Origin: CADEED01 sp035701825
GTDB lineage: Bacteria; Pseudomonadota; Gammaproteobacteria; Steroidobacterales; Steroidobacteraceae
Direction: 5' to 3'
Assembly: GCA_035701825.1 (NCBI GenBank)
Contig: DASSRK010000084.1
Location: 1-50,913 of the forward strand
Length of the DNA: 50,913 nucleotides
Shown here: positions 6,645 to 15,106 of the stretch, one piece after another
Position numbering within the stretch: position 1 is the stretch's first letter
How the letters are laid out: each line of letters opens with the position of its first letter
Translations under genes and position numbers: made by a program
The notes under the pieces: generated by a model
The model's input: the letters and a program-made list of their open reading frames with translations, nothing else
Databases searched by the model: none
Told to the model about the DNA's origin: nothing

Positions 6645-8837
6645 ATGTCGATCAAGCTGAATGCAGCGGCTGTCATGGTCGCAGCCATGGTTGGGGGCTT
6701 GGGCCTGGCGACTCTGGTGTCGTGCTCCGCCACGACACCGAGTCCGCCGACGGCCGGCAGCGCATTGGCCGACAGCGAAGTCCACAGCTACATCGTCGAG
6801 GCGCAGAGCACCGAGGCGGCGGCACGGGCGGTCGACACCGCCGGCGGCCAGGTCGTCTCGCGTCTCAAGGTGATCGACGCCGTCGAAGCGCGCCTCACCC
6901 GCGCGCAGCACGCCCGCGTGCTCGCCAGCACCGGCATCCGCCAGGTGACGCCGGACGTTCCGGTGAGCACCATGGCCGCCGCCTACGTGAAAGACAATTT
7001 CGAACTCGATTCCTTCGCCAACAACGACGGCACGCACCGCTGGTACGGCGACTGGGTCGAGCAGGCCGACGACAACAATCCGAACGGCGGCTACATCGTG
7101 CTCGGCTGGAGCGACAAGGGCGGCAAGCGCCTGATCCTCACCGGCCGTGGCGCGTCCATCCACCGCAAGGCCGCGACGCCGGCCAATGCCGCCTCGGTGA
7201 CGCTCAAGTTCAAGTATTCCCGCAGCGGACTCGAGTACGGCGAATACTTCGCGGTGCAGGCCAGCGGCAATGGCGGCGGCACCTGGACCGAGCTCGGCCG
7301 CATCTACGGCCCGGGCAATGACGCTGGCTTCATCAGCCAGAGCTACGACATCACCGCCTACCGCGGCCGCGACACCGCGATCCGGTTCGTGCCGTCGATG
7401 AGCGGGCGCTTCGGCGACGACGCGGTCGACATCGACGAGGTCGAGATCGACTACAGCACCAGCTTCGGCGAAGGTGACCCCGTGCCCGTCGACGTCAACC
7501 AGCGCGACGTGATCAACGCGGGCATCAAGGGCCGCGACATCGGCGTGGCCGTCATCGACACCGGCTACTGGAAGCTCGACTCGCTCGACAAGGACAGCGC
7601 CGGCAACGGCCGCGTCGCCGTGCAATACGACGCCGTGCGCAACGTGGTCGACACGCAGTGGGCCTCGGTGTCCACGGATACCGCCGGCCACGGCACGCAC
7701 GTGACCAGCCTGATCGCCAGCAGCCGCAGGAACGGCAGCGGCGCGTACTACGGTGTCGCGCCCGACGCGCGCATCATCTCCATCAAGGCGTTCGCCGAGG
7801 ATGGCACCAGCAGCTACGCCACGGTGATCCGCGCCATCGACTGGCTGCTCGCCAACAAGCTGTCGTACAACATCCGAGTCCTGAATCTGTCGCTAGGGGC
7901 CCCGGCGCATTCGCGCTATTGGGACGATCCGCTCAACAAAGCCGTGATGCGCGCCTGGCAATCCGGCATCGTCGTCGTCGCATCAGCGGGCAATAGCGGA
8001 CCGCTGCCGCAGACCGTGGGGGTACCGGGAAACGTCCCGTACATCCTCACGGTCGGCGCGATGACCGACAACTACACTCCCGACAACAAGCTCGACGACA
8101 AGCTGACGACGTTCTCCGCCGCCGGCCCCACGTTCGAGGGCTTCGTCAAGCCCGACCTGGTCGCCCCCGGCGGCCACGTATGGGGCTTCATGGCGACCTA
8201 CGACAAGATCGCGGTGGACCATCCCACCTACATGAACAACGGCGACTTCTTCACCATGTCCGGCACCTCGCAGGCCGCCGCGGTGGTGTCCGGGGTCGCC
8301 GCGCTGGTGATCAGCGCCAATCCGGGCCTCACGCCCGACCAGGTGAAGTGCCGCATCCTCGCCGGCAGCAAGCCGGCCGTCGATGCGCACGGCAAGCTGG
8401 TGTTCAGCGTGCTGCAGCAGGGCGCGGGCCTGGTCGACGCCAGGGCCGCGGTGTGGGGCGCGCAGACCGGCTGTGCCAACCAGAATCTCAACATCGCCGC
8501 GGACCTCGCCGGTACCAGGCATTTCCATGGCCCGGTGACCCAGCGCGCCGACGGCACGTTCCAGGTCGCGACGGGCGACGGCGTGGCGCACGACGATGGC
8601 TACCTGTGGCAGCAGGGCCTGCTGTGGCAACAGGGCACGCTGTGGCAGCAGGGCACGCTGTGGCAACAGGGCACGCTCTGGCAGCAGGGATCCCTGTGGC
8701 AACAGGGCTCGCTGTGGCAGCAGGCGGCTACCTACTCGGGCGACGTCCCGTGGGTCGACGGCTACCCGTCGGCGATCGGCACCAGCGTCGGCAGCGCCTC
8801 GGCAATGTCGATCAACGCGTGGGTCAATCCCGAATAA
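6645..8837 (+). CDS. S8 subtilase lipoprotein, LWQQG repeats
   Basis: A 730-residue exported serine protease. The N-terminus is a lipoprotein signal: a hydrophobic stretch and lipobox LVSC, with Cys27 as the lipid site. Residues about 47-108 resemble an I9 propeptide inhibitor ('HSYIVEAQ' to 'RQVTPDVPV'). A beta-rich domain of about 160 residues follows (120-280, with 'YFAVQASGNGGGTW' and 'IDEVEIDYS'), resembling jelly-roll/MAM-like modules. It lies between the propeptide and the protease domain. The catalytic triad is complete: Asp305 in 'AVIDTG', His349 in 'GHGTHV', Ser542 in 'SGTSQAA'. The C-terminus has seven LWQQGx hexapeptides (654-695) and a short acidic tail. It probably acts at the cell surface or in the periplasm. 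It is transcribed alone and ends at a strong terminator. The fold of the inserted domain is an inference. Confidence 0.88.
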   Translation: MSIKLNAAAVMVAAMVGGLGLATLVSCSATTPSPPTAGSALADSEVHSYIVEAQSTEAAARAVDTAGGQVVSRLKVIDAVEARLTRAQHARVLASTGIRQVTPDVPVSTMAAAYVKDNFELDSFANNDGTHRWYGDWVEQADDNNPNGGYIVLGWSDKGGKRLILTGRGASIHRKAATPANAASVTLKFKYSRSGLEYGEYFAVQASGNGGGTWTELGRIYGPGNDAGFISQSYDITAYRGRDTAIRFVPSMSGRFGDDAVDIDEVEIDYSTSFGEGDPVPVDVNQRDVINAGIKGRDIGVAVIDTGYWKLDSLDKDSAGNGRVAVQYDAVRNVVDTQWASVSTDTAGHGTHVTSLIASSRRNGSGAYYGVAPDARIISIKAFAEDGTSSYATVIRAIDWLLANKLSYNIRVLNLSLGAPAHSRYWDDPLNKAVMRAWQSGIVVVASAGNSGPLPQTVGVPGNVPYILTVGAMTDNYTPDNKLDDKLTTFSAAGPTFEGFVKPDLVAPGGHVWGFMATYDKIAVDHPTYMNNGDFFTMSGTSQAAAVVSGVAALVISANPGLTPDQVKCRILAGSKPAVDAHGKLVFSVLQQGAGLVDARAAVWGAQTGCANQNLNIAADLAGTRHFHGPVTQRADGTFQVATGDGVAHDDGYLWQQGLLWQQGTLWQQGTLWQQGTLWQQGSLWQQGSLWQQAATYSGDVPWVDGYPSAIGTSVGSASAMSINAWVNPE
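8604..8729 (+). repeat. Seven 18-bp tandem repeats (LWQQGx)
   Basis: Seven head-to-tail 18-base units of the form CTGTGGCARCAGGGCNNN inside the subtilase gene. Each encodes LWQQG plus L, T or S; the last unit reads LWQQAA. Units alternate CAG and CAA for the second residue of the pair. Such near-identical repeats can gain or lose units by slippage without shifting the frame. Confidence 0.95.
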
Positions 8838-8861
8838 CAAGCAGGCAAGAAGAAGAATGAG

Positions 8862-8895
8862 GCGCCGCCGATGATCCCCGGCGGCGCTTTTTTTT
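8862..8895 (+). terminator. Intrinsic terminator after the subtilase
   Basis: GCGCCGCCG (8862-8870) pairs perfectly with CGGCGGCGC (8879-8887) across an 8-base loop, followed by eight T (8888-8895). It lies 25 bases after the subtilase stop. The convergent gene stops at 8905; on that strand the hairpin lacks a following T-run, so it mainly serves the + strand. Confidence 0.93.
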
Positions 8896-8904
8896 GGGCG
8901 GATT

Positions 8905-9426
8905 TCAGTGCGCGGCGGGCGGCTGCGCGCCCAGCGGGCGCGAACGGATCAGGCGCAGCTCTTCGACGAACTTCGCCTCGAGATCGAAGGCACGCGTGCC
9001 GAACTGCTCGGGCAGCGCCTGGCAATCGCGGCGCGCCTGGTCGGCGTCGCCCGCTTTCAGGCTGTCGGCGTAGCGCTGCGCGCCGCGCTTCAGCAACTCG
9101 GCCTTCTTCGCCGCAAATTCCCTGGCCGGGATGGCGCCGCCGGGATTCATGACCGCGTCGATGCGCTGGTTGATGTCGGCGATCACCGGGCCGAAGCGCG
9201 TGGTCCAGTCCGCGTAGGCTTTCTTCACCGCCGACTTCGAACCACGGTTGTTGTCCGCGCACCAGTCGACGGCGTAGCGCGTGGAATTGATCTGGCCCCA
9301 GACGCGCGCGACGGCATTGTCGTAGCTCGCCTCGGAATCGGCCTGCGTCGGCTTGATCTGCGCCAGCGGCCCGGTGGCGACGCATGCCAGCGCCACGGTG
9401 CTGATGATCCGGATGCTGCCCTTCAT
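8905..9426 (-). CDS. Exported protein of unknown function
   Basis: 173 residues. The start at 9426 follows AGGAG at normal spacing and gives a signal peptide (MKGSIRII, hydrophobic to about residue 20, 'GPLAQ'). A longer frame to 9579 exists but lacks a signal at its N-terminus and runs into kynA. The mature protein is mostly helical and charged, with three cysteines ('DWCADN', 'RRDCQAL' and one in the signal). No family was recognised. It is the last gene of the long minus-strand block, 8 bases after kynA, so it may be co-transcribed with it. A periplasmic location is inferred. Confidence 0.7.
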   Translation of the reverse strand: MKGSIRIISTVALACVATGPLAQIKPTQADSEASYDNAVARVWGQINSTRYAVDWCADNNRGSKSAVKKAYADWTTRFGPVIADINQRIDAVMNPGGAIPAREFAAKKAELLKRGAQRYADSLKAGDADQARRDCQALPEQFGTRAFDLEAKFVEELRLIRSRPLGAQPPAAH

Positions 9427-9434
9427 TGCCACTC

Positions 9435-10298
9435 CTACATCGACGTACGGACGTGCCAGAGCTCGGGAAAGAACTTGAGCTCGAGCGCCTTCGCCAGGTA
9501 CGACACGCCGCCGGTGCCGCCCGTACCGGGCTTGTAGCCGATCACGCGCTCGACGGTCTTCAGGTGATGGAAACGCCACAGCTGGAATTTCTGGTCGAGA
9601 TCCGTGAGGCGCTCAGCCAGCTCGTACAGGTCCCAGTCCTTCTCGGCGTTGTGGTACACGGCGAGCCAGGCCGCGGTGACGGCCTTCGAAATGGTGTGCG
9701 GCTCGGTGAAATCCCGGTCGATCAGCGATTCGGGAATGCCATAGCCGCGGCGTGACAGCAGCCGCAGCACTTCGTCATAGAGCGACGGTGCGTGCAACGC
9801 GCGCTCCAGGCGCTCGTACGCCTCGGGATCGCGCTTGTGGACCACGATGACGTCGCGGTTCTTGTTGCCGAGCCCGAATTCCAGCAGTCGGTACTGCACC
9901 GACTGGAATCCGGAGGATCGCCCCAGCGTGTTCCTGAAGGACGAGTACTCGAACGGCGTTAGCGTCGACAGCACGCTCCACGCGCCGAGCAGCTCTTCCT
10001 GCAGGCGCGAAATACGCGCCAGCATCTTGAACGACGGGTCGAGGTTGTCGCGCCGCACGCACTCGAACACGTGCCCGAGCTCGTGCAGGAACAACCGCAT
10101 CCACAGCTCCGAGACCTGGTGGACGATGATGAACAGCATCTCGTCCTGCTCGGGGGAATTGGGCTGCTGCGCGGACAGCAGCTTGTCGAGCTGCAGGTAC
10201 TCGCCGTAGGACTTCGAGGTGCCGAGGTCCCAGTGCACGCCCTCGTTCCTGAGATCCACGCGGCGCGCGGGTTCCTTGTCGTCGTTCTGCATGTTCAT
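9435..10298 (-). CDS. kynA: Tryptophan 2,3-dioxygenase
   Basis: 287 residues, the normal length of the bacterial enzyme, a haem protein that opens the indole ring of L-tryptophan to N-formylkynurenine in the cytosol. Family marks include 'SYGEYLQLDKLLSAQ' near the N-terminus, 'DEMLFIIVHQVSELW' with the active-site histidine, 'FQSVQYR', the haem-ligand region 'WRFHHLKTVERVIG' and the substrate loop 'GTGGTGGVSYL'. The start is set at 10298: this ATG overlaps the TGA of the YgjP-like gene (ATGA), and a second ATG lies two codons inside. No kynB, kynU or other kynurenine gene is in the window, so the downstream steps must be encoded elsewhere. Confidence 0.95.
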   Translation of the reverse strand: MNMQNDDKEPARRVDLRNEGVHWDLGTSKSYGEYLQLDKLLSAQQPNSPEQDEMLFIIVHQVSELWMRLFLHELGHVFECVRRDNLDPSFKMLARISRLQEELLGAWSVLSTLTPFEYSSFRNTLGRSSGFQSVQYRLLEFGLGNKNRDVIVVHKRDPEAYERLERALHAPSLYDEVLRLLSRRGYGIPESLIDRDFTEPHTISKAVTAAWLAVYHNAEKDWDLYELAERLTDLDQKFQLWRFHHLKTVERVIGYKPGTGGTGGVSYLAKALELKFFPELWHVRTSM

Positions 10299-11074
10299 CT
10301 TTCGGAAAAGACCCAGTGCGGGACGCGGCGCCAGCCCTGCAGCAACTCGCGATCGAGCGCCCGCCAGTCGGCGCACTGCGCTTCGACCGCGCGCCAGAAG
10401 CGCGCCGAGTGGTTCATGTGTGACACGTGCGACAGCTCATGGATGATGAGGTAGTCGACGACCTCGGGGCGCTGGAACAGCAGGCAGGCATTGAGGCTGA
10501 TGGTACCGCGCACCGAACAACTTCCCCAGCGCGAACGCTGCCGGCGGATGGCGACCTTCGCGTAGCGCACCCCGCAGCGCGCCGCCAGGGCGGCCAAGCG
10601 TGGCTCGAGCAGCCGCCGCGCGGTACGCAGCAGCCAGTTTCGCAGCGCGGTCCGCAACGACGCCGGCGTCCACACGCCTTCCACGCGCAGGATGCCGGCG
10701 GGTGGCCCGCCCTCTTCCGCCAGCCGCAGGCGCCCCGGGCCGCCGGCCAGGTGCAGCCGCCAGGTCTCGCCGCTCGAGGTGAACGCCACGTCGCCGGGAG
10801 GAAACGGTTCCGGCGCGGGGCGCCGGGCCAGGGCCAGCGCCCGCCGCGAGTCGATCCACTCGCGATGCGCGGCGATGAAATGCTCGACTTCGCGCGCCCG
10901 CGCGCGCGGCGGCACCACGACTTCCACGCGCGCATCCGGGTACACGCGCACCGAGAGCCGGCGCGCACGGCGACTCACGCGGATCCGGGGACTGTCCCCA
11001 TGGTCACCGCCGACATCACCGCCCAGAAAATCCATCTGGAAATGGGGACTGTCCCCATTGCATGGCACGCCCAT
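10295..11074 (-). CDS. YgjP-like zinc metallopeptidase
   Basis: A protein of up to 259 residues of the YgjP/DUF45 (SprT-related) group. The zinc site is 'HELSHVSHMNH', with the HExxH-type core 'HELSH' and a third ligand in 'MNHSARFW'. Upstream are the usual 'RRQRSRWGSCS' and 'ISLNACLLFQRP' segments. The core family sequence begins at about residue 29 ('RIRVSRRARRLSVRV'). Residues before that are encoded by a repeat element (two GGGGACTGTCCCC palindromes at 10987-11059). The start is therefore unclear: ATG 11074 is coupled to the fadH stop (TGATG), ATG 11035 lies within the element, and GTG codons lie just after it. It overlaps kynA by 4 bases. Confidence 0.75.
   Translation of the reverse strand: MGVPCNGDSPHFQMDFLGGDVGGDHGDSPRIRVSRRARRLSVRVYPDARVEVVVPPRARAREVEHFIAAHREWIDSRRALALARRPAPEPFPPGDVAFTSSGETWRLHLAGGPGRLRLAEEGGPPAGILRVEGVWTPASLRTALRNWLLRTARRLLEPRLAALAARCGVRYAKVAIRRQRSRWGSCSVRGTISLNACLLFQRPEVVDYLIIHELSHVSHMNHSARFWRAVEAQCADWRALDRELLQGWRRVPHWVFSER
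10987..11059. repeat. REP-like element, paired palindromes
   Basis: Two copies of the palindrome GGGGACTGTCCCC, at 10987-10999 and 11044-11056, 44 bases apart. The second is perfect over 19 bases (AATGGGGACTGTCCCCATT, 11041-11059). A related element lies at 24740-24776. The 21 bases at 11036-11056 match 24756-24776 at 19 positions. The structure is like paired REP sequences. Here it sits within the reading frame at the 5' end of the YgjP-like gene. Confidence 0.7.
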
Positions 11075-13071
11075 CAAATCCTCGCCGCGAGTTGCGTTCC
11101 TTCGCGAATCGCCCGCTCCGCGTCGAGTTCCGCCGCGAGCAGCGCACCCCCGATCACGTGCACCGGCCGCTTGCCCTGGAGCTCGGTCGCGAGCGCGTTC
11201 ACCGACTCCTGGCCGGCGCAGATGATGACATGGTCGACCGCGAGGAGTTCCGGGCCCTGCGCCGTCGAGATGTGCAGGCCCGCGTCGTCGATGCGCTCGT
11301 AACTCACGCCACCGCGCATCGTGACGCCACGATGGCGCAGCACGGTGCGATGGATCCAGCCGGTGGTCTTGCCGAGCGTCGCGCCGGGACGGTCGGCCTT
11401 GCGCTGCAGTAGATAGACCTGGCGCGCCGGGGCCATGGCGCGCGGCGGGAGCAGTCCGCCGCGCGTGGTCAGCGTGCGATCGATGCCCCACTCCGCGAAA
11501 TAGTCGTCGCCGGCGCGGTGCGTGAGGAAGGTGGCGACATCGAAGCCGATCCCGCCCGCGCCCACGATGGCGACGCGCCCGCCCGCCCGGCGCGCGCCCG
11601 ACAGCAGATCCGGATAGGTGATCGCCTTCGGATGGTCCACGCCCGGAATCGCCGGCACGCGCGCGCGCACCCCGCTCGCCAGCACCACTTCGTCGAACTC
11701 GCCGCCGGCCAGCCGGGCCGCATCCGCGACCGTGTTCAGCTCGAGCTTGACGCCGAGCAGCGCGATCTGCCGCGCGAAGTACCGCAGCGTGTCGCGGAAG
11801 TCCTCCTTGCCGGGAATCTCGCGGGCATAGCGGAATTGTCCGCCGATCTCGTGCGCGCCTTCGAACAGCGTGACCGCGTGGCCACGCTCCGCGAGCGCGG
11901 TGGCGCAGGCCAGGCCCGCCGGGCCCGCTCCCACCACCGCGACGCGCTTGCGTGTCGGTGCCTTCGCGAGGATCAACTCGGTTTCGTAGGCGGCGCGCGG
12001 ATTCACCAGGCAGGTGGCGCGATGACCTTCGAACACGCGGTCGAGGCAGCCCTGGTTGCAGGCGATGCAGGTGTTGATCTCGTCCTCGCGGCCGCTGAGC
12101 GCCTTGCGCGGCAGTTCCGGATCCGCGAGCAGCGGCCGCGCCATGGACACGAGGTCCGCCGCTTCGCTGGCGAGCAGCGCCTCGGCCTCCCGCGGCATGT
12201 TGAACCGGTTGGTGGCGATCACCGGCAGGCGCGTCGCGGCCTTGATGCGCGCCGACACCCAGCCGAAGGCGCCGCGCGGCACCATGCCGGCGATGGTCGG
12301 GATGCGCGCCTCGTGCCAGCCGATGCCGGTGTTCAGCAGGGTCGCGCCGGCGTCCTCCATCTGCGAAGCCAGCCACTCGACCTCGGCGCCGTTGCAGCCG
12401 TCCTCGACCAGGTCGAGTCCCGAGATGCGGAAGATGATGATGAAGTCCCGGCCCACCGCGGCGCGCGTCTGGCGCACGATCTCGAGCGCGAGGCGCGCAC
12501 GGTTCTCCAGGGAACCGCCCCATTCGTCGGTGCGCTGGTTGGTCCTGGGCGCGAGGAACTCGTTGATGAAGTACCCCTCGGAACCCATGATCTCGACGCC
12601 GTCGTAGCCCGCCTCGCGCGCCAGCGACGCGCAGTTCACGAAGTCGGCGATCTGGTCGCGCACGCCGTCCGGGGACAGCGCGCGCGGCCGGAAGCGGTTG
12701 ATGGGCGCGCGCAGCGCGCTCGGCGCCACCACCAGCGGGTGATAGCCATAGCGGCCGGTGTGCAGGATCTGCATGCAGATGCGTCCGCCCTCGGCATGCA
12801 CCGCGTCGGTGACCCGGCGATGGCGCGACACCTCGCGTGGGCTCGACAGCTTGCCGGCGAAAGGCTTGCCCCATGCCGCGCGGTTCGGTGCGATGCCGCC
12901 GCTGACCAGCAGTCCCGCCCCGCCGCGCGCCCGCGCCGCGAAATACGCCGCGAGCTTCTCGAAGTCGCGCGCACGATCCTCGAGCCCGGTATGCATCGAG
13001 CCCATGACGATGCGATTGGGAAGGCGCGTGAACCCCAGGTCGAGGGGGGCAAACAGGTGCCCGTACTTCAT
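11074..13071 (-). CDS. fadH: 2,4-dienoyl-CoA reductase (NADPH), FadH type
   Basis: A 665-residue iron-sulfur flavoprotein, close to the 672 residues of E. coli FadH. It reduces 2,4-dienoyl-CoA during beta-oxidation of unsaturated fatty acids. Domains: an FMN-binding TIM barrel of the old yellow enzyme family (1-325, 'HTGRYGYH', 'GYFINEFLAPRTNQRTDEWG'), a 4Fe-4S cluster with 'CIACNQGC' plus a fourth Cys 12 residues on (CxxC-x3-C-x11-C), then FAD and NADPH Rossmann domains ('VVGAGPAGLACA', 'IVGAGGIGFDVA'). The start at 13071 (MKYGHLF) matches the family N-terminus; the longer frame upstream is not used. Its stop overlaps the next gene (TGATG). A relative acting on other enoate substrates remains possible. 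Confidence 0.92.
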   Translation of the reverse strand: MKYGHLFAPLDLGFTRLPNRIVMGSMHTGLEDRARDFEKLAAYFAARARGGAGLLVSGGIAPNRAAWGKPFAGKLSSPREVSRHRRVTDAVHAEGGRICMQILHTGRYGYHPLVVAPSALRAPINRFRPRALSPDGVRDQIADFVNCASLAREAGYDGVEIMGSEGYFINEFLAPRTNQRTDEWGGSLENRARLALEIVRQTRAAVGRDFIIIFRISGLDLVEDGCNGAEVEWLASQMEDAGATLLNTGIGWHEARIPTIAGMVPRGAFGWVSARIKAATRLPVIATNRFNMPREAEALLASEAADLVSMARPLLADPELPRKALSGREDEINTCIACNQGCLDRVFEGHRATCLVNPRAAYETELILAKAPTRKRVAVVGAGPAGLACATALAERGHAVTLFEGAHEIGGQFRYAREIPGKEDFRDTLRYFARQIALLGVKLELNTVADAARLAGGEFDEVVLASGVRARVPAIPGVDHPKAITYPDLLSGARRAGGRVAIVGAGGIGFDVATFLTHRAGDDYFAEWGIDRTLTTRGGLLPPRAMAPARQVYLLQRKADRPGATLGKTTGWIHRTVLRHRGVTMRGGVSYERIDDAGLHISTAQGPELLAVDHVIICAGQESVNALATELQGKRPVHVIGGALLAAELDAERAIREGTQLAARI

Positions 13072-13082
13072 TGGCCCGCAGT

Positions 13083-13895
13083 CTAGCGGGTTATTTGCGC
13101 CATCAAGCGTCTTGCATACGCGTAGTCGGGAGCGACCAGCAGTGCGCGCTCCAGCGCCTCGCGCGCGCCGACCAGGTCGCGCTGGTCGAATAACGCCCGG
13201 CCGAGGAAGGCATACGCCTCCGCCGCGCCCCACTCCGGCGTGCTCGACGCGCCGGCGCGCGCGGCCTCGAACATGACGGTGACGTTGCGCAGCTTCTGCA
13301 GCGCCGCGTTGCGCGCGGCGGCGTCGTTGCCGGCGCGATCGAACGCCGCCAGCGCCTCGACCAGCCGCACGCGCGGATTCTTGGGCTCGAGTTTCACGGC
13401 TTCGTCGATGCGCGAGCCGATGCGGCCGCCGACGAAGGGAATCGAAGTCATCTCGCGGCCCGCGATCGTGCAGGCCGTGCCGAGCGCGTAGGCCTCGGCG
13501 CGCTGGTGCTTGACCGCGTCGGATTCCTCGACGCCCAGCGCAAGTTTCGGCAGGGCATCGACCAGGTGATCGATCTGCTTGCCGCAGTCATCGACGGCGC
13601 CGCGCGCCTTCGACTTCTTGCCCGTGCTCAACACCTGCGCCAGCCGGTAGTAGGCGAGCGCCCGGAAATACGAGCGTGAGCTTTCCTGCGCGGCGGAAGG
13701 CGCCTCGCCCTCGACCGGCTTGGGTTCCAGCGAGGCGAGCACGCCATTCAGCGCCCGCGCATCCTCGGTGTAGTAGGCGTACTGGGTGCGCCCTTCGATG
13801 TCGGCCCAGTCGATGTCCGCCGCGAGCGTGAGCGCCGCGGCGAAGATCGAAACCAGGACCAGGGGAATCCTTCCCCGCGAGCGTCGCTGACTCAC
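13083..13895 (-). CDS. Exported TPR-like protein of efflux operon
   Basis: 270 residues, starting with GTG at 13895 that overlaps the TGA of the last permease gene (GTGA), a sign of coupled translation. The first 30 residues hold basic residues and a hydrophobic segment ('IPLVLVSIFAAALTLA') that should act as a signal peptide or anchor. The rest is alpha-helical. Its C-terminal part ('PEWGAAEAYAFLGRALFD', 'GAREALERALLVAPDYAYA') reads like tetratricopeptide repeats, which usually bind other proteins. Its position suggests a periplasmic accessory to the transporter. That role is inferred only from coupling; no named family was recognised. Confidence 0.7.
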   Translation of the reverse strand: MSQRRSRGRIPLVLVSIFAAALTLAADIDWADIEGRTQYAYYTEDARALNGVLASLEPKPVEGEAPSAAQESSRSYFRALAYYRLAQVLSTGKKSKARGAVDDCGKQIDHLVDALPKLALGVEESDAVKHQRAEAYALGTACTIAGREMTSIPFVGGRIGSRIDEAVKLEPKNPRVRLVEALAAFDRAGNDAAARNAALQKLRNVTVMFEAARAGASSTPEWGAAEAYAFLGRALFDQRDLVGAREALERALLVAPDYAYARRLMAQITR

Positions 13896-15085
13896 AATTC
13901 CCGCAGACCTGCCGTGATGGGCAGCCGTGCCGCCCGGATGCCGGGCAGTATGCCAGCGATGAAGCACAGGATGAGTCCATAAATGATGCCGGTGAGCATG
14001 AGCTTCGGCGTCACGGTGAAGGCGAACGTCATCTGGCTGAACGACGCCCAGTTCATGGTGGAACTGTGCATGCCGTTGAACAGCATCAGTGCCAGCACCC
14101 CGCCGATGAGCCCACCCACCGCGCCGAGGATCATGGCTTCGACCAGCACCGAGATGGTCACCGGGATGCCCCGGAACCCCAGCGCCCGCAGCGTGGCGAT
14201 CTCACGCACGCGATTGGCGACGGCGTTGTACAGCGTGTTCAGCGCCGCGAACAACGCGGCGATGCCCATCATGATGGCGAGCGTCCAACCCACGTAGTTG
14301 ATGATGGTCGACATGAGCTTCTGCTGGTCGACGTAGAAGGCGCGCTCGGACTTCACGTCCACGCGCACGCGCGGATCCTGCGTGAGCGCGTCCTTGAGTG
14401 TCTTGAGCGCGGCCGGGCTCTCCAGCTTCACGCGGATCGACTGGAAGCTGTTGCCGCGTCGCCAGGCCTGCTGCACCACGCGGGTGTCGCCCCACGCTTC
14501 CGACTCGGCGATGCCCTGCCGGTCGGTGAAGCGGCCGACGACCGTCCAGTTGGCGCCACCCCAGCGCACGGTCTTGCCCACGTCGAGCCCGTCATAGCTC
14601 TGCACCACGCCGTCACCGACGATGACCTCGTTGGTGCCCTCGCGGAACATGCGTCCTTCGACCAGCTTGAAACTCTTGCGCACCAGCGGCGCCATCGGGC
14701 TCACGCCACGCAGCGGCATGTTGGTGCTCGCGTCCTTGCCTTTCATCTTGCCGTCGACCAGCACGTACAACTCGGGCGACAGGATGGGCTTGCCGGCGGA
14801 GTCCTTCTTGATCCCCGGCGCGTCGCTGACCACGGTGACCGTGTCGACGCCAAAACCACCCGACAGCTCATTGGTGGAACCGGCGCGCATGATGATGGCC
14901 ACGTCCTCCGAGCCGCTGCCTTCCAGCGCGGCCTGGAATCCGGCCGCAATGGACAGCAGCGCAATCAGCACCAGCGTGACGCCGCCGATTCCCAGCACCG
15001 CGACCAGCGATGACGACCAGCGTTGCGGAATGTTGCGCAGGTTCATGCCCGTGACGGCGACGATCTGTGCGATGGGATTTGCCAT
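13892..15085 (-). CDS. ABC transporter permease, FtsX/MacB type (third)
   Basis: A 397-residue inner-membrane permease. One helix near the N-terminus (about 28-50) is followed by a periplasmic domain of about 210 residues and three C-terminal helices in the FtsX domain ('AIMMGIAALFAALNTLYNAV', 'ILVEAMILGAVGGLIGGVLA', 'LMLTGIIYGLILCFIAGI'). It carries the coupling signature 'REIATLRALGFRG' that contacts the ATPase. It is clearly diverged from the two permeases upstream, which resemble each other. It lies 21 bases after the preceding gene, with GAGG before the ATG. It probably pairs with one of them as a heterodimer around the shared ATPase. Confidence 0.88.
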   Translation of the reverse strand: MANPIAQIVAVTGMNLRNIPQRWSSSLVAVLGIGGVTLVLIALLSIAAGFQAALEGSGSEDVAIIMRAGSTNELSGGFGVDTVTVVSDAPGIKKDSAGKPILSPELYVLVDGKMKGKDASTNMPLRGVSPMAPLVRKSFKLVEGRMFREGTNEVIVGDGVVQSYDGLDVGKTVRWGGANWTVVGRFTDRQGIAESEAWGDTRVVQQAWRRGNSFQSIRVKLESPAALKTLKDALTQDPRVRVDVKSERAFYVDQQKLMSTIINYVGWTLAIMMGIAALFAALNTLYNAVANRVREIATLRALGFRGIPVTISVLVEAMILGAVGGLIGGVLALMLFNGMHSSTMNWASFSQMTFAFTVTPKLMLTGIIYGLILCFIAGILPGIRAARLPITAGLREL

Positions 15086-15106
15086 GTGGACCTCAGGTAC
15101 GGCCGT

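Noticed and set aside
8604..8729. Regular repeats as a CRISPR array
   Set aside because: Units are contiguous 18-mers in frame with a protein gene and have no spacers.
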